A stretch of 64,000 nucleotides of DNA from Hyaloperonospora brassicae (Eukaryota > Oomycota > Peronosporomycetes > Peronosporales > Peronosporaceae), in contig CANTFL010000320.1 in assembly GCA_947650285.1 (NCBI GenBank), positions 494,109 to 558,108 of the forward strand. Direction: 5' to 3'. Every line of letters begins with the position of its first letter. Position 1 is the first letter of the stretch. The translations under genes were made by a program, and so were the position numbers. The notes under the pieces were generated by a model. It was not told the origin of the DNA and ran no database searches. It saw nothing but the letters and a program-made list of their open reading frames with translations. Below are positions 33,585 to 49,327 of the stretch, piece after piece.

Positions 33585-33889
33585 AAATTACTATTGTGCG
33601 AAATGGTAATAAAGAATATTATGCTGAAGATCCCTTTACCAATATAACTTATTATATTAATTTGTGGAAATGACCCAATGCCTACTCATTGAGTTATGAT
33701 ATATGAGATAATATCAACTAAATAATTGCTTTTTGGGGGGCTAGACTCGCGAATAGGTTGTGAGTAGACGTCATTATACGTTTAGTCATACAAACATAAT
33801 TATGTCAGGACAAAACAGAGATAAAGAGTTATAGGTCTTAATAATGTAATGTACTAGTTTAACTTATCTTATAACTACACTGATGACTG

Positions 33890-36386
33890 TAATTAGTGCG
33901 GACCAAACTAATTATCAACCATTTATTTTTTAGCTGCTCACAGGTACTAGTGCGGGCCACACAATGAATGATCCGCACTAATTATGGGCTGGCATATTTA
34001 GAAAGGACCGCACTAATTTTGAATGCGGAGAATTAGTGTGAATTTATAAAAACCATAATAGCGCAGTATGTAATTGTGTATGTGGCTACAAGCGTTAGAG
34101 CCCAGTTGTTATGTCTTTAGGCATCAGCCAAGGGCAATATAACGTGAAATGCCTAAAAGGAGGTAAAATAGAGAGTGAATGTAATATCTATCAAAGTCCT
34201 TACTTCGTCTCGTTGTACTGCTCTAAGCCTATAAATATCGACTCTACGATATCAGTAACAAAATGATGAGCCGATCCCGTCATTTCACACAAGTATGCAG
34301 TGTCTTCCTTGCCATTTGATCGTTAGTACCGCACACAACAACATTACCAATAAGTTGGAACGGGAGTGCCATCGTAGTGGATGCGATATTTATCAATAAT
34401 TTGTTGCAGTTTTGGCGTCAATTGCGATTCTTGCCATCGATCAATGACATAAAGTGCCATGCCACAACAAATCATCGAGTAACGAGCTTACGTCAAGCCG
34501 CAACTACCGCGTATTCATTTAACCGCGCGTACGTATGTGACGGCGAGCTCTAAGAAGAAGCGTTTGCCCGGGTTCTTCAGCTTTTACGACAAAGAGTCGT
34601 TTTTACGCACGGCATCCGACCAGTCGCGTCTTTTATCATGATTATCTTCTCGGTATCTCACAATCTGGCCCATTCGCCCTTGAATTTTGAGATGACGATA
34701 GAGTCGGCATGCTAAATAAGATCGGTCGCGCAGGATGTAAAATAGCGTTATTTAGTGTTATTCTTCAAGAGAACATCACGTAATTGTGGAATGTCGTTGT
34801 GGACGGCACAGTTGTCCACATATAGCACAGTCCTTCGTCCAGCATTATCTCCCTTAAATGCGCGTGGCTCGCCAAACAATTGAGGAAATACGTGTAATAG
34901 TGTAAAAAACAATTATGGAGTACTATAGATAATTCATGATACATGAGACACCAACCTTTCCATCATTCCAGCTTTTCGGCCCAGAGCGGTATGAAGCAGT
35001 AGGTACATCGTCTGGAGGACCATATATAGGGTATGATCGGCTTAGATTATGGAAGATCATCATGGGCGCACCAAATCGCGTACGCGCACCGCCCGTGGTG
35101 TAGATTATTATGGTCATTTCGGTCCCATTCGACACAACATCGGCGAATGAAATTTATTTATCACGTTGAAAACCAAGTGTACGACCGTTGTCGCAGTTAA
35201 TCACGAGATGAATTTTGTCCATTTTATATAGCAGGTCCTCAATCAGGTCTCCGGACTCGAAACCACGGCGTAAACTGGCTCACATGGTACGCAACTGTTT
35301 TCTCGATATGGTCCTGCTTCGCGGTACTGACCATTAGCTTTCCGATCTGTGCCCGATGGACTATGCCATGCACCTTCTATGGCAGCGAACAATTTCAATG
35401 AGTTAAATTATTTATGTAAGGGTGTATATAAATATATACCATGAACTGCTAAACCCATCGTGTCCTGAGTTTGTCAACGATAGGCTATCCGTCGAATCTT
35501 CAAAGTAGTTGGAATTGTATAATGTCGCATCGTGAATGACAGTGCAAGCAAGTTGATTAATGTGGGCTGGCGAAAATTTGTCTTCAGCGACCTTAAGCCG
35601 CATGTATTCAGACAGCAACTCGACGTAAAGGTAGGATACCCATTCAGATCCGATCTGTCCTATGCCAGCAACCGCCTAAAGGTTGATCTCTTTCGCACTG
35701 ATGGCACAACTGCTGACATCGACTTTGGATTTGTGCCGCCATATTCACCAACTTGATCGCGCATCTAACACCTTATTTTGGCTATGGTATGATCTTTCTG
35801 CATACAGTCAATGTCAAAACCATTGTTTCAATAAGCTCATTTCAATATAAATTTCTAGTTTCCGCGTAGTTATGAGAGAAATTGGGCCATCGCTCTACGA
35901 ATCAAGTCTTGTTCATCATTTTGGTCTACCTCTGTTATCATTTATTTTCAGTGAGCCGCGACGCGTTTAATGCGACCTGATGAAGCTAGAGCTTGCGCTT
36001 TTTGACGAGTTGATCATCGTGATCGTGAAACTCATCTTTAATCTTCTCTTATCCCTCTCCTACATCTTCGTTGTAATCAATTTCCTCGTCACCGACATCG
36101 CCTGCTAGGGCATTAGCGCCGACAGTAAGTGCAAAAGCAGCGACAATCGGGAATGGAGAGCTCAACGCCTCGACCCTGATTAAAACCACCATCAAGCACT
36201 TACACGGTCAACATTGACATGATAATGACGACATTTTACGTTACAGTATAATGTTAAGAAATTTTGTAAAGTCCGTGCTGAGTCCGCACAATTTCTTAGC
36301 TACCTAATTCGCAACTCTTTCAGTACATATATTAATGTGGGCCGCCCTAATACTGAACCCATACTAAACTTAATCCACACTTATTA
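33890..36386 (-). mobile_element. pogo-like DNA transposon remnant
   Basis: The ends look inverted: TAATTAGTGCGGA at 33890 and the reverse complement TAATAAGTGTGGA ending at 36386. More copies of the GTGCGGAYC motif lie just inside the left end. A DDE_1 transposase pseudogene lies between. The borders are plausible, not proven; TA duplication cannot be separated from the TA-starting ends. Confidence 0.55.
34336..35340 (-). pseudogene. pogo-like DDE_1 transposase, degenerate
   Basis: Read on the minus strand across shifts: RRGFESGDLIEDLLYKMDKI (first Asp in the MD.. block, followed by Lys where Glu is usual), NCDNGRTLGF, FADVVSNGTEMTIII, GARTRFGAPMMIFHN, DDVPTASYRSGPKSWNDGK. Then GRRTVLYVDNCAVHNDI with the second Asp (~34810), ATDLIQHADSIVISKFKGEW (~34700), and the C-terminal LTPKLQQIIDKYRIHYDGTP (~34370). 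The motif order is that of pogo/Tigger-like DDE_1 transposases common in oomycetes. The N-terminal DNA-binding part, possibly up to 35618, could not be confirmed. Stops and shifts make it dead. Confidence 0.75.
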
Positions 36387-39637
<3,251 letters not shown>

Positions 39638-40473
39638 GGGAATTGCTGAAATTCATCCCCCTTTTCCTTATATTCACACCCTTCCTATTAAATCTTATAT
39701 GTAAAATTAATATATATTTTAAGTTTTGATTTCTGGAAAGGTATCACTCAATAATCTAGGCCACCAATAAGCAAGTCATACGTAAGGAAATACATAAGAT
39801 ACTACTCACGCCTGTGGTCTAGATCATCCAGCGTTTACTGATAGGGCACAACGCTATAACATGATTCGTCCTCCCGAGGCTGAGTATGCCAGTCGATAGC
39901 AACTTATAGATACTGTGTAGACGTTCGCACGTGGCCAAGGCTATACTGTTACGATAAGTTATTCGATTGCAGGAAAGTGTGTCTACGTTAAACGTGATCG
40001 AGGTGCCGTAAACGTACCAAAGGTTAGAAAAGAGCGCGTACGCCAGACCATCTCACGACGAGTTGATTGCTTATTCCTTTTAAAGTGGACATTCCCCAAA
40101 AAAGGGGTAATTGGACTCCATCGCGGCTTTGACCTTTTTTCCAATGTCGGTGCCAGCAGCTACAGCAGCGCGCAAGATGTCGCCCGTAGCCAGTGGCAGA
40201 GAAAATACTCGTCTTTGTCAAACGGCGATTGCGTACCTTGTATATATAAGATATTTCATTAAAATATATCGCGGCTTTATTGGACTTCATCGCGGCTATG
40301 ACCTTTTTGCCTATATTGGTGCCAGCAGCTACAGCATCGCGCAAGATGGCGCCTGTAGCCAAGTGGCAGAGAACGTACTCGTCTTTGTCCAACGGCATCA
40401 AATACCTTGTATATATAAGATTTGAAGAAAGAGTGTGAATCTAAGGAAAAGAAGTGTGAACTTAGCAATTTCC
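39638..40473 (+). mobile_element. Non-autonomous MULE derivative (836 bp) sharing the ends of MULE 2
   Basis: TIRs match MULE 2: left GGGAATTGCTGAAATTCATC, right the complement of GGAAATTGCTAAGTTCACAC. It keeps the 5' part up to the FAR1 start (ATG at 39861, RPPEAEYASR then a stop), lacks the catalytic core, and carries two tandem copies of the 3' module (40115-40250 and 40282-40431). TAAAA lies at both borders (TAAAATTCG / TAAAACTGA), an imperfect candidate TSD. Confidence 0.78.
40115..40431. repeat. Tandem duplication of the MULE 3' module
   Basis: Two ~140-bp copies, each running from GGACT(C/T)CATCGCGGCT to TTGTATATATAAGAT, separated by ~30 bp. One copy exists in MULE 2 (16655-16790). 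Confidence 0.8.
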
Positions 40474-43400
40474 TAAAACTGATGCAGTTGTGTTGCAATA
40501 ACAATTCATTTGCACATAGAACCTGCCGGTCGCTGATTTCTATATAACTCCAGATATATATGATCAATATGGTCGTAAAAGGTGATTTGTTGTAGTATTA
40601 AGAATGCCACGTTTACATTGGCTTCATGCGCAGCAAGTAAGCAATTCTTAACGATACATCATCAAGTTTACTGATAGATGCAACTACAAACAATACATTA
40701 GGCGACATTCGTAGCGCCCTGAGTCATGCCTTGCACAATATAGTGAATATTAGACCTATACAGTTCATCTCACGCAGATGTTAACCAAATTTACGTTTTG
40801 GCAGCTGATACTTCCCACCTTGCCTATCCGTGTAAAGGATGGAGGAATATCTGATACGTGCCACTACTAAAGGTCAATTATAATAATATTCGTCAATGAT
40901 AATGTGAGGCTTTAGTAATGTTTAAATATGTGTACTTCAATATAAACCATAAATACTTGAATATGTACCGAATTAAGTAAATCAATGCAGTCCGAATAGC
41001 ACCTTTGGAGGTAGTGTCATTACCACTTTTCTTATAAATTAAGATCTAACGTTATATTTATCAATTAAGCCTTCGATTTCCGATAGAGTAGCGCAATGGG
41101 TTAAATCATGAATCACTTACGACTATCCACTTAAGATGGTGTTAAAAGAAACATATACGATTAAAATGAAGCAATACCTGCTCATGACAATCCCATTCTA
41201 TCGTGTTTAAACATGATTTGTTGGTAAATCGGCCTATCTCTGTACTTGCGATGTACGCAATTTTAAGAGACACCTGCTTACACTGTGTCAAAAGAGGACG
41301 CTTGTGCTGTGTCGGTACAAGTAAAGGGTGCCTTGTCAAACCTGGTAGCACTTCGTGCGTAATCCGAGTTGACACCGACTTTATCCAACATAACTGTGAT
41401 GGATGATAAAGATGATAAACATACCTACGCATCAAGATTCCGCCTCTTTAACACGTGACAAAAAGCGTAAAACATTTGGCTAGGTGCTAAGCTTTACTAC
41501 CAATGTGCTTTCATTTCGTTCGTACATCAAAAAGGGAATCAAACTGAATGTGGACCGCTAAAGATAGAGTCCACGTTAAAATTTACGCTCCGAAACTAAC
41601 GCAGGGTAAGCGTGACGTAAACTCTTATGAACATTACTTGTTTGGTAATAATTTAGATCGAAGCAGAATTTCTGAAAATGACATCTGTAGTCAATGAACC
41701 AGAAGTAAATAAATCAAGGACCCTATATATACAGATTTATATGTGTTTGATTTTATAACTGTTTGCAACATCTTGGCGTTTTTAACATTTTTTTAATCAA
41801 CTAATCATCGGCTTTGATCGCTGTCCCTTTCTCTTTGATGTAGTCACACTTCTTTTTTTTTAATATATATGTATCCAATTTAATGTCGGCCTAGCTAAAT
41901 AGGGCTGTTTAAACATTTTAAATTGTATCCAGAGATGCAAATTGATGTCACCATGACCCCATTTGACAACCATTAAGGCGGCTCTTCCAAAATTATCCAA
42001 ATGAGCTTCAGCACGGTTTCTATAACCTATATCCAAAACGTTTCAAGTTATATAGCGGTTCTTAACAAACAATTATATTTATGCAATCAATTTATTCTCA
42101 AGACATAATCGATTTCCATCACCGTTACCCGACTTTCCCTCTTGATGCGCGCGTTCATTCTAAAATTGTTTATTTTTCGAGATGAAGATCATAAATAGAG
42201 AGGTAGCGTTCTCCATCTATTTCAATGACTTCGTCAAGCCGTCAAAAAAATTTTAAACTGTTGACTTGTGCTCGATCCTATAAAACTTTTTCTTTAATTT
42301 CTCGCTAAAAAGCGACCTTTGATCATGATTTATTTTTTTGTATCCTTCAATGAATACATTTGTCTGCGTAATGGCTCCTTTCTTACCCGTATCATCGTTG
42401 TAGCCGTTTCGGGTTAAAATCATATAGCAATAGGCATTGACCGCAGCATACCTACACCACGTGATGAGTCTATCGAGAAAAATATAGTAAAGCATCTGTG
42501 ATTAATTTCGCCATTGCTGGCTGCGGTTTCGCATTCCATGAAACCAATTTTTTATGTAATTTACGCACGTTATTGTCAACCTACGTGACCAAAAATTTGC
42601 CGCATGGGACCAAATCGCGGATATAATTTCTGGGCCTTGTACATAATATTCAATCTGATGCTGCATATTTTTGTAGTCCACAAGGTTTTTTTTCACGCCT
42701 TTTATTGCATAAGAACCTTTATCACACAGTGATCTCAACACTTTGCCCTCCTACCCGCCTCATCATATTATCGGGTCTGTCTTAATAGGCGACGCACATA
42801 AATGCAATAAAGTTTATTATCCATTAAAGCAGATGTGATGCAAAAGTTTCATTAAATCAGACTTGCCAGTTTGCGCCGAGAGTACTACAATTTTTATCTT
42901 GATGTCTCTTGCTAGGCTCAATTTGTGTACAGGTCGGTCAGGATGACCAAATCAATTTGTAACACACCAAGAGGTGTCTATCTCGCTCTCACGCGTGGTA
43001 GCGCGGTTATTTTATGTGCAAAAATTGTTTTTTCGAGAGAGATTTCTCTCGTGTTGGGCTCTAACGCGTTTCAGTCTTTCATTTCTCCTCTTATTCGTCT
43101 CACAATCTGTCCATCAGTATTTTTTTGCTTGCTGATTTCAACTGCAAATAAATAATGAATGAACTTGCGCAACCCGAGTACAAAGTCTTGGTTTCCGCGT
43201 TCCCCACTTTGTCTTAACACCTAAGGACGCATCCTGCATCTAAAACACGCGTTTAAAGTTCGCCTCGGATAGACGTGAATTTTGACCGGAGAGAAGTATC
43301 GTCTATTGTATTTAAAAGTTGAAATATCTAACGATCAATGAACAAGCAATTTAATAGTTAGCCATCATCCTTTCTTTCCGGAAATGAACGATATATTACT

Positions 43401-45112
43401 AACTGATATCAGTTATTCTTTAGCTTATCCCTCATACCGCATGTCAAAATTACCAACCGGTATCCCGATAGTCACGTCAGGTATCGCAATATTGTATTTT
43501 CTACGCGAATTATTATCAGTCCTCATAGATTACAATATATGCTAGATACTTGATTGTGCATAAGAACAATAGAGGATACATAGATCCATTTATAGCGTCA
43601 AATATGCTACAACTTAGCTTTATGGAATCATCTCAGGCTACTTCCGCTTAATCTTAAATCTGATTACTTGGCGTTTTTTAAACAGCCGTCTTTACTATTC
43701 CATTTATAATTTAACTACAAATGTATTGATTGTCCTTCCGCAAATTCACAATCCGATTTAAATTGCTTTTTTTGTTGTAAAGATAGAAAGGCGTTGCCAA
43801 AATCGCAATTCATCCTAATTAAAATAAACACAACATCCAAGCGTCATCTATATTTAGATACACTGGTTCCAAATTTCCTAGCGACCGACACGACGTTCGA
43901 TTGGCTGGGTGGCAGATCACAGACTTTGTTATATGGCGCATCACTACATCCGCTACGGGTTCGTCCTGCAAAAGACAATCATTCTCGATTCGATTTCATC
44001 ACTTGGTGTTTTGTTTGCCATATGTCTTAGTCTTTTTCAACGATCGATAATACCAACATCCGGTCAAGATCGAGATCGTTACACTTACGCTCCACTTGTC
44101 TTATAGAAGAGAACTAAAAAAGATTTTTGATCTTTCAGAGTCAAAAGCCCAACTTTCCACTAGAAGTGGAAAGGGATCGACAACGTCGTTCCGTATAGTG
44201 ACATTGTCACATATATCCACCGAGCATCTGTTTTAGACAATCATATACGTCCATCTTACAGGAATGGTAAAACGAGTCTGTTTATTAAACTTTCTGCTGC
44301 GAAGGTCAATTTTTGCAGTTGAGTAAGAGTTTAGTTGCATTAAGTGTAAATACCGACCGAAGCCGTTGCGCGGGATCGGACTGTCAATCTTTTGCAATCC
44401 ATCTTTTTATAAATAATACGCATATCAAGATGCGGTTTGCCAAATGCAGATAATTAGCTACGATGATATAATAAAGTAAAGCTAAATAAAAATCAGTAAT
44501 CCAATCATTGCAAACCGGTATTTTATCCGTATTGAACAGGAAAATAAGCCCGTATATAATTATTGTAGCACGAGAGCCGTTATTTGGGTCCTACACGGCG
44601 GTGGTGTGACGGTTCACCGACCAATCTTTATGTGACGGTAGATATTTGCTGCGATGTATTCTACGGTCGATAGATATTAAAGGGAAAAGAATTATTGTAT
44701 TCACATTTACCTTGTATTAAAACTTTCTGTATCGGTAAAAATATATATAGGCGACAAAGCTTGTCGTTCAAGTAAGCAAATTTTCATTAACTAATTGGAT
44801 ACTTTATCCAACTAGTGAATATGAAAAATTTTGTCGTATATATAGATATTCATTATTAGAAGATACACGGATCCTTCATAAGCATATTTATATAGGAGAA
44901 TTTCATTTTCCAGTCAAGAGCGAATACGCGCATGATAGATTGGCTGAGTGGCCCAAAATTATTTTTTAATACTGTTAAAAAATAAGTCACACGCACAAAA
45001 ATAAATAGCCAGTAATAATTGACGTAAAAGACGCCTTTGAGTTGTTGTGGGTTAAAATAACGTTGAGCCGAGTTTCGATAAACATATTTATTATTATTAT
45101 CGTAAAAAATTT
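40474..45112. other. Long AT-rich intergenic region
   Basis: No gene supported apart from the low-confidence broken ORF at 42253-42741. A run of reasonably open frame at 43794-44106 (plus) has no motif. Confidence 0.45.
42253..42741 (-). pseudogene. Unidentified interrupted ORF (about 160 codons)
   Basis: Two ORFs in the same minus-strand frame (42741-42502 and 42495-42253) separated by one TAA, together ~160 codons (KGVKKNLVDYKNMQHQIEYY ... GKKGAITQTNVFIEGYKKI). About 100 bp upstream a different frame reads IKIVVLSAQTGKSDLMKLL, which resembles a Walker-A (P-loop) segment. I do not recognise the family. The AT-rich codon use gives little support for coding, so it may be an old transposon fragment. 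Confidence 0.3.
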
Positions 45113-45400
45113 ATAGGGAGCCGCTATTTACAAATCACTTTTCGCTAACCACCACTCATCTTAATTATATCAAGGATCTGTATACCTTTCTCTCGATGAG
45201 AATGGCTAGATATAAATTGATAAAATAGTTTAAATTAAACGAAAATTTTACGCGTAAGTTAATCCTCGTTGAAAAGGTGCGCGAACCCTTCAAGCTCATC
45301 CGGTCAAGAAGGCCATATCTCTTAATTTACGTTTAAATAGAGGATACCTCTGTCTCCGCCTCCTACACAATTACATTTGAACCAGTGTTGTGGAAGATGA

Positions 45401-45892
45401 AAAGAATGTGCTCTACGATCTCTACGTGAAATTAGACAAATCCCCGAATCCGGTATCGTCAATTCGATTACCTCCTACGGACAGACAGAAGGGTACACCA
45501 CCGTAATGTTCCGCTACAAGTGTAATCGTCTGTGTCTGAACCCGATTGCAGGCGTACACCGGATTCAGCCAATTAAGGCAATCGGTTATGGCCTCATGCG
45601 TCTCGAGATCGATGGATCTAGCAACAATGATGAGTGCTCGAAAGGGTACCATATCGATTTCGGCGATGAAGTATATAATGCGTATAATACGATTAATGCC
45701 CGCATACTTACAAGCAATGGAATCAGCATGCACCAGAACGTGTTTTTTCACAGCGTGTTCGTGGCAACAAGCGGCGTTGTAAATACTGGATGTCCGTGGA
45801 TGGTAAAGCGAATTGCTGTTCCGAACGACTTTGGCAAGTCGAAATTGGATCCTTGGCTTTGGGTTAAATCGGCTTATTTCAGGGTCAAATAG
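45401..45892 (+). CDS. Uncharacterised ORF inside MULE 3, possible captured gene fragment
   Basis: The frame is open from just after a TGA (45398) to TAG at 45892. The first ATG is at 45506, giving 128 residues, but the open sequence upstream (QIPESGIVNSITSYGQTEGY) is equally coding-like, so this may be an exon or a gene missing its start. The region is GC-richer than its surroundings, and codon third positions favour G/C, supporting the plus strand. Cys residues recur (YKCNRLCLNP; NDECSKGY; NTGCPWMV). No family recognised. A minus-strand ORF over the same bases (45422-45751) is taken as a shadow. It lies between MULE TIRs and opposite to the transposase, as captured cargo would. Confidence 0.42.
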   Translation, partial: KECALRSLREIRQIPESGIVNSITSYGQTEGYTTVMFRYKCNRLCLNPIAGVHRIQPIKAIGYGLMRLEIDGSSNNDECSKGYHIDFGDEVYNAYNTINARILTSNGISMHQNVFFHSVFVATSGVVNTGCPWMVKRIAVPNDFGKSKLDPWLWVKSAYFRVK

Positions 45893-46555
45893 TCAAACTG
45901 TTGGCGATCGGTTGTGGTGAGCATCAACGCACTAGTTTTTTGGCTACGTCCCACTTTCAAACTAACTTGTTGCTGCTTTGTTGATGTTTGCTCGGTTAGA
46001 TGTAAATAAATAACATTGGCTGTGTATAAATAGGTATTATTATGTAGCGTTTCTTGTATAGGGTACCGAAGATTCCTCAACATCTCCATCGAACGTTGTA
46101 CAGGAGACAAGTGTGTCGCCATGACGACAATACATTGCACTGAAAGTCAGTGACGCATTACGACATAATGTGGACAGTCAATGAGCTCCTGCGTTGGGAT
46201 ATATTGGCACTGCAAAAGAAGCCCTTGCCACGATGTTATCGTGATTGACGCACGTCATTTGTATAGCATTTTGCTTTTTCTCGTCTGACGACTATACGCT
46301 CGCTTCTAGTGTCAAGTTTGTCCTCCGCTTGAAAAAGAATTTCGGTGAATGACGCTTCTTGAACTTCCGCGCGGCAAGACCCGCAAGCATCGAGATATAT
46401 ATTGCAATTTCACCGTTGGATGGGTCTGCTGGAACATCTATTTTTAAGGTCCAGATAATTTAGCACGGAAACCTAAATGATGTTGTTATTTAAATTCTGC
46501 AGTCACGGACGCCGATGCTTTGCAACATATGGACGAAGTAAGATCAACTGACGTG

Positions 46556-47011
46556 CTAATTAACAGATTTGTTCGCTTCCTTACTTTCTCCTGCTTGGTG
46601 GCACACAAATATTTTTTTGCCGTCTACATCCTGAAATACATCGAAAGCTTCGCAGTTCGCATCGTCGTTGATGAACCATTCACTAAATGATAAGCACACC
46701 ATAGATATGTTAACAAAGCTACATACGTCAATTACTGAGTATCGCAACCCTTTATAAGAGCACGTCGGTGAGGCCAAATGTCGTTGAAGCACCAAAAATA
46801 ATTTAATGCTTTGAGATAGAGTGCACAAGTGCTGGAAAGATTGTTGTTGAATAAGCATTATGTGTTGTGGATCGTCAAGTTTCTGACCACTTAAACGACT
46901 TTGATACCGCTTTAAGTCGAAACTTTGGATATACTTGAGCTCGTTGACACTTTCAGACGTCAAATTTACTTCAAACAAAATAAAACGTCTATTACAGCCG
47001 TATGTACTCAT
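46556..47011 (-). CDS. Hypothetical 151-residue ORF inside MULE 3
   Basis: ATG at 47011, intact to 46556. It begins MSTYGCNRRFILFEVNL and ends in a hydrophilic tail (VCHQAGESKEANKSVN). Not recognised. It lies downstream of the transposase on the same strand, so it could be the transposase C-terminus in another frame, a separate exon, or chance. Confidence 0.3.
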   Translation of the reverse strand: MSTYGCNRRFILFEVNLTSESVNELKYIQSFDLKRYQSRLSGQKLDDPQHIMLIQQQSFQHLCTLSQSIKLFLVLQRHLASPTCSYKGLRYSVIDVCSFVNISMVCLSFSEWFINDDANCEAFDVFQDVDGKKIFVCHQAGESKEANKSVN

Positions 47012-47129
47012 AAAATATACTGCTTTTTACAGTTATCTTTATAAAAAACGACTCTATGCAAGTGCCACCATGTCCAGGTAAAACTCATTTACGTTTGGTG
47101 GATATCTAAAGCGCTTCCATTTGTCAATT

Positions 47130-49257
47130 GCTCCTAGATCATTAGATGGAACAATGCAGTCCCTGCGGGAATTGGTAGAGGTTGTTGACATCTTCTGCTG
47201 TTGTTTCCTTCTACCCCGCTGTTGCCGTATCGACGTAACGGCCGCAACGAATTTTTCACATGCTCAAACGGCGATGGTTGGCGCTGAGTATATCTTACCG
47301 ATTAATTTACTAATGATTGATACCCGAAAGCACCAACAGGACGCTCGAGGCCATGCTGGATAAATGGGGTGAAGACCTCCGCAGCAGGTATCACATCGAG
47401 ATGGTCAAGTATCACTCGCTGTCTATACGAAGGTTCCTCCTCCAATCCTTCTTGGAAGAGCCTAATATTTTTCCACAAATGAGGTTGGTGCTTCGGCTTT
47501 GCTTCTTGTCGAGGTCTGTACCAATTACCAGTGTGAATTAAATTTTCAAGGCAAAGATTTTATGGCGGTCTAGATAGTATTGCTGCTGCTGCTGCTGCTT
47601 CTAGTCGAAGCTTGTGCCTACACAGTACTCCAACTTTTGAAGATATCATACCGTGACACTCCACATCATTGTTCAAATTGTTGTCCATAGATGTATCAGG
47701 TCTCAGTTTATGCTCTTTAAACGCAAACTGTAAAGCTGAAGCAGAGACCTTATCGGTCATTGCAGAAAATAACAATATGTGCCGAGACTTATTGACGCCC
47801 GTTCTCGACCTGTTTGCAGTCTAATATTCGTAAGCTGATTATCACAAGCAAGCTATCAAGCATATTTTACAGTCAACAAATCCCCCGTAGACAAATTTAT
47901 CGATGACTTGAGTGCAGCATTTGCGCTTATAACGCGCAAAGTTGTCGTAAAACCAAAATGCAGCGTATCCCAAATAAACACTGCTACGAACCGGCCCTTA
48001 TACATCAGCCAAGTCTCTTCCAGATTTACCATGACATGGCTAGGCAATATTTCTTTTGTTCGAGTCAAATGTCGATTGTATTCACCTGCCGTTTTCGTTC
48101 GTTTAGAGCTATTCCAGTGCTTTTTAGGAACTAAGAAGGCTGCAAAGCTTGCAAAGGTCTTTGGTTTTCGGTCAGAAATAGTTTGTCTGATGTGCCACTG
48201 GCACAAACAATTTTGACGTTATCATCGTCTACAAATACATTTGAGTACGCATTCATCATGGACACTTTACGACCATTGACGAACATCTTTGGTACCACCA
48301 ACAAATCTAAACAAATACGTTTTATGTGCCGTAACTCCCAAAGGTAATCTTCCGCACGTTCTGCAGCTATGAAACAGTACGCAAAGGCAAATTTTTGGTG
48401 CGTATTCGTGACACCAACAACATGCACCAAACGCAATCCAATACATTTGGTCTTGCACGTTGAATCGATCAACCAAATCTTCCCAGCGCTAGACCGGCGG
48501 CTATTTGCTTTGGCGGAAGGAGAGGTGATAAGTAGGTACGTCAATTCTCATTGAGCACTAAATTTAACAAAGTATGGTACATCAGGGCGTTCTTTACGGT
48601 CATCAAGTAGATCAACAAGAGGTAAACGACCAGCTAGCTTGCCAACCCTCTCTACTTGCTTGACATTGTATATATTTCGGGGGTTATTGCTATTCCACGG
48701 CAGCGCATTGCAGCCACTATTTGGGCAGGTTTCTGATGATTAACCGCAGCTTTAATCACTTCTTTGCGATACTTTTCAGTCAGCGCTCATCCTTGCGGAT
48801 GAACAGCTTGTTCGGTAAAGGGTCCGTGATTGTGATCTTGGGTGCCAGCTTGAAGTTTCCAAATATTTTCTTGTTCAACTCGGCGAAGTAACATTTGAAT
48901 ATACATACTGTCCCACGTCGAAACCCGAACATACTTGCATTCGTTAAATGCGGAAGTTGTTCTCACTTTTGATGCGCATGATCACGGCGAAGTTACAGCT
49001 TTGATGTCGCCTCTTTTTTTATTCCCGACTCGCCTAGTCTGCAGAACTAATATAATATAATTATCATCAGCAAAAAGTGAGTTTAGAGCAGCTCGCGCAA
49101 TTTCAAGACTAGGATAGCCGGTATTAAAATGTTCGTGATAACGATCTATGCCGGCGTCGTGAGCGGTGTTTCGTTTGTCGATGACTGTGCAGCTAATAAG
49201 TGATCGTTGGTACTCATTTAGAGCAGTATTAGTGTTTCCAAATCTAATTCCATTGGC
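47130..49257 (-). pseudogene. MULE transposase 3, catalytically dead
   Basis: From right to left: N-terminal region (YPSLEIARAALNSLFADDNY, KTRRVGNKKRGDIKAV-like, ~49120-48990); a linker with KITITDPLPNKLFIRKDER (~48800); first Asp in IWLIDSTCKTK (~48470). The second Asp block reads VNGRKVSMMNA, with Gly where Asp is expected. CQWHI (~48200) follows. The Glu block reads LRVISANAALKSSINLSTGD (~47930-47880), with Ile in place of Glu. A SWIM-like VECHGMISSKVGVLCRHKL (~47620-47670) ends in an Ala run from GCT repeats. A Pro/Arg-rich tail follows to ~47130. Two of three catalytic acids are gone and the frame is broken several times. Confidence 0.78.
47579..47600. repeat. Short GCT triplet run
   Basis: About six GCT triplets, giving a poly-Ala run just after the SWIM-like block of MULE transposase 3. 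Confidence 0.8.
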
Positions 49258-49327
49258 CAATCACATTTTTTTAAAATGGGGTGAGTGGTGGTTAGCACAA
49301 AGTGAGTATATGTAAGCGGCTCCCTAT

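Larger units (their letters stand above)
45113..49327 (-). mobile_element. MULE element 3 with ~48-bp TIRs and extra ORFs
   Basis: Left end ATAGGGAGCCGCTATTTAC with CTAACCACCACTCATC further in; the right end is its inverted match (GTGAGTGGTGGTTAGC ... AGCGGCTCCCTAT). The transposase starts ~70 bp inside the right TIR and reads leftward. Some 2 kb between the transposase end and the left TIR holds two other ORFs. Flanking 9-mers do not match cleanly, so no TSD is claimed. Confidence 0.75.

Noticed and set aside
42800..42930. P-loop-like segment considered as an integrated virus helicase
   Set aside because: A single short motif in AT-rich DNA, without other helicase motifs or capsid genes, does not support a viral origin.
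45422..45751. 109-codon minus-strand ORF
   Set aside because: Overlaps the plus-strand ORF, whose codon third positions are more gene-like. One must be a shadow and the minus one is the weaker.
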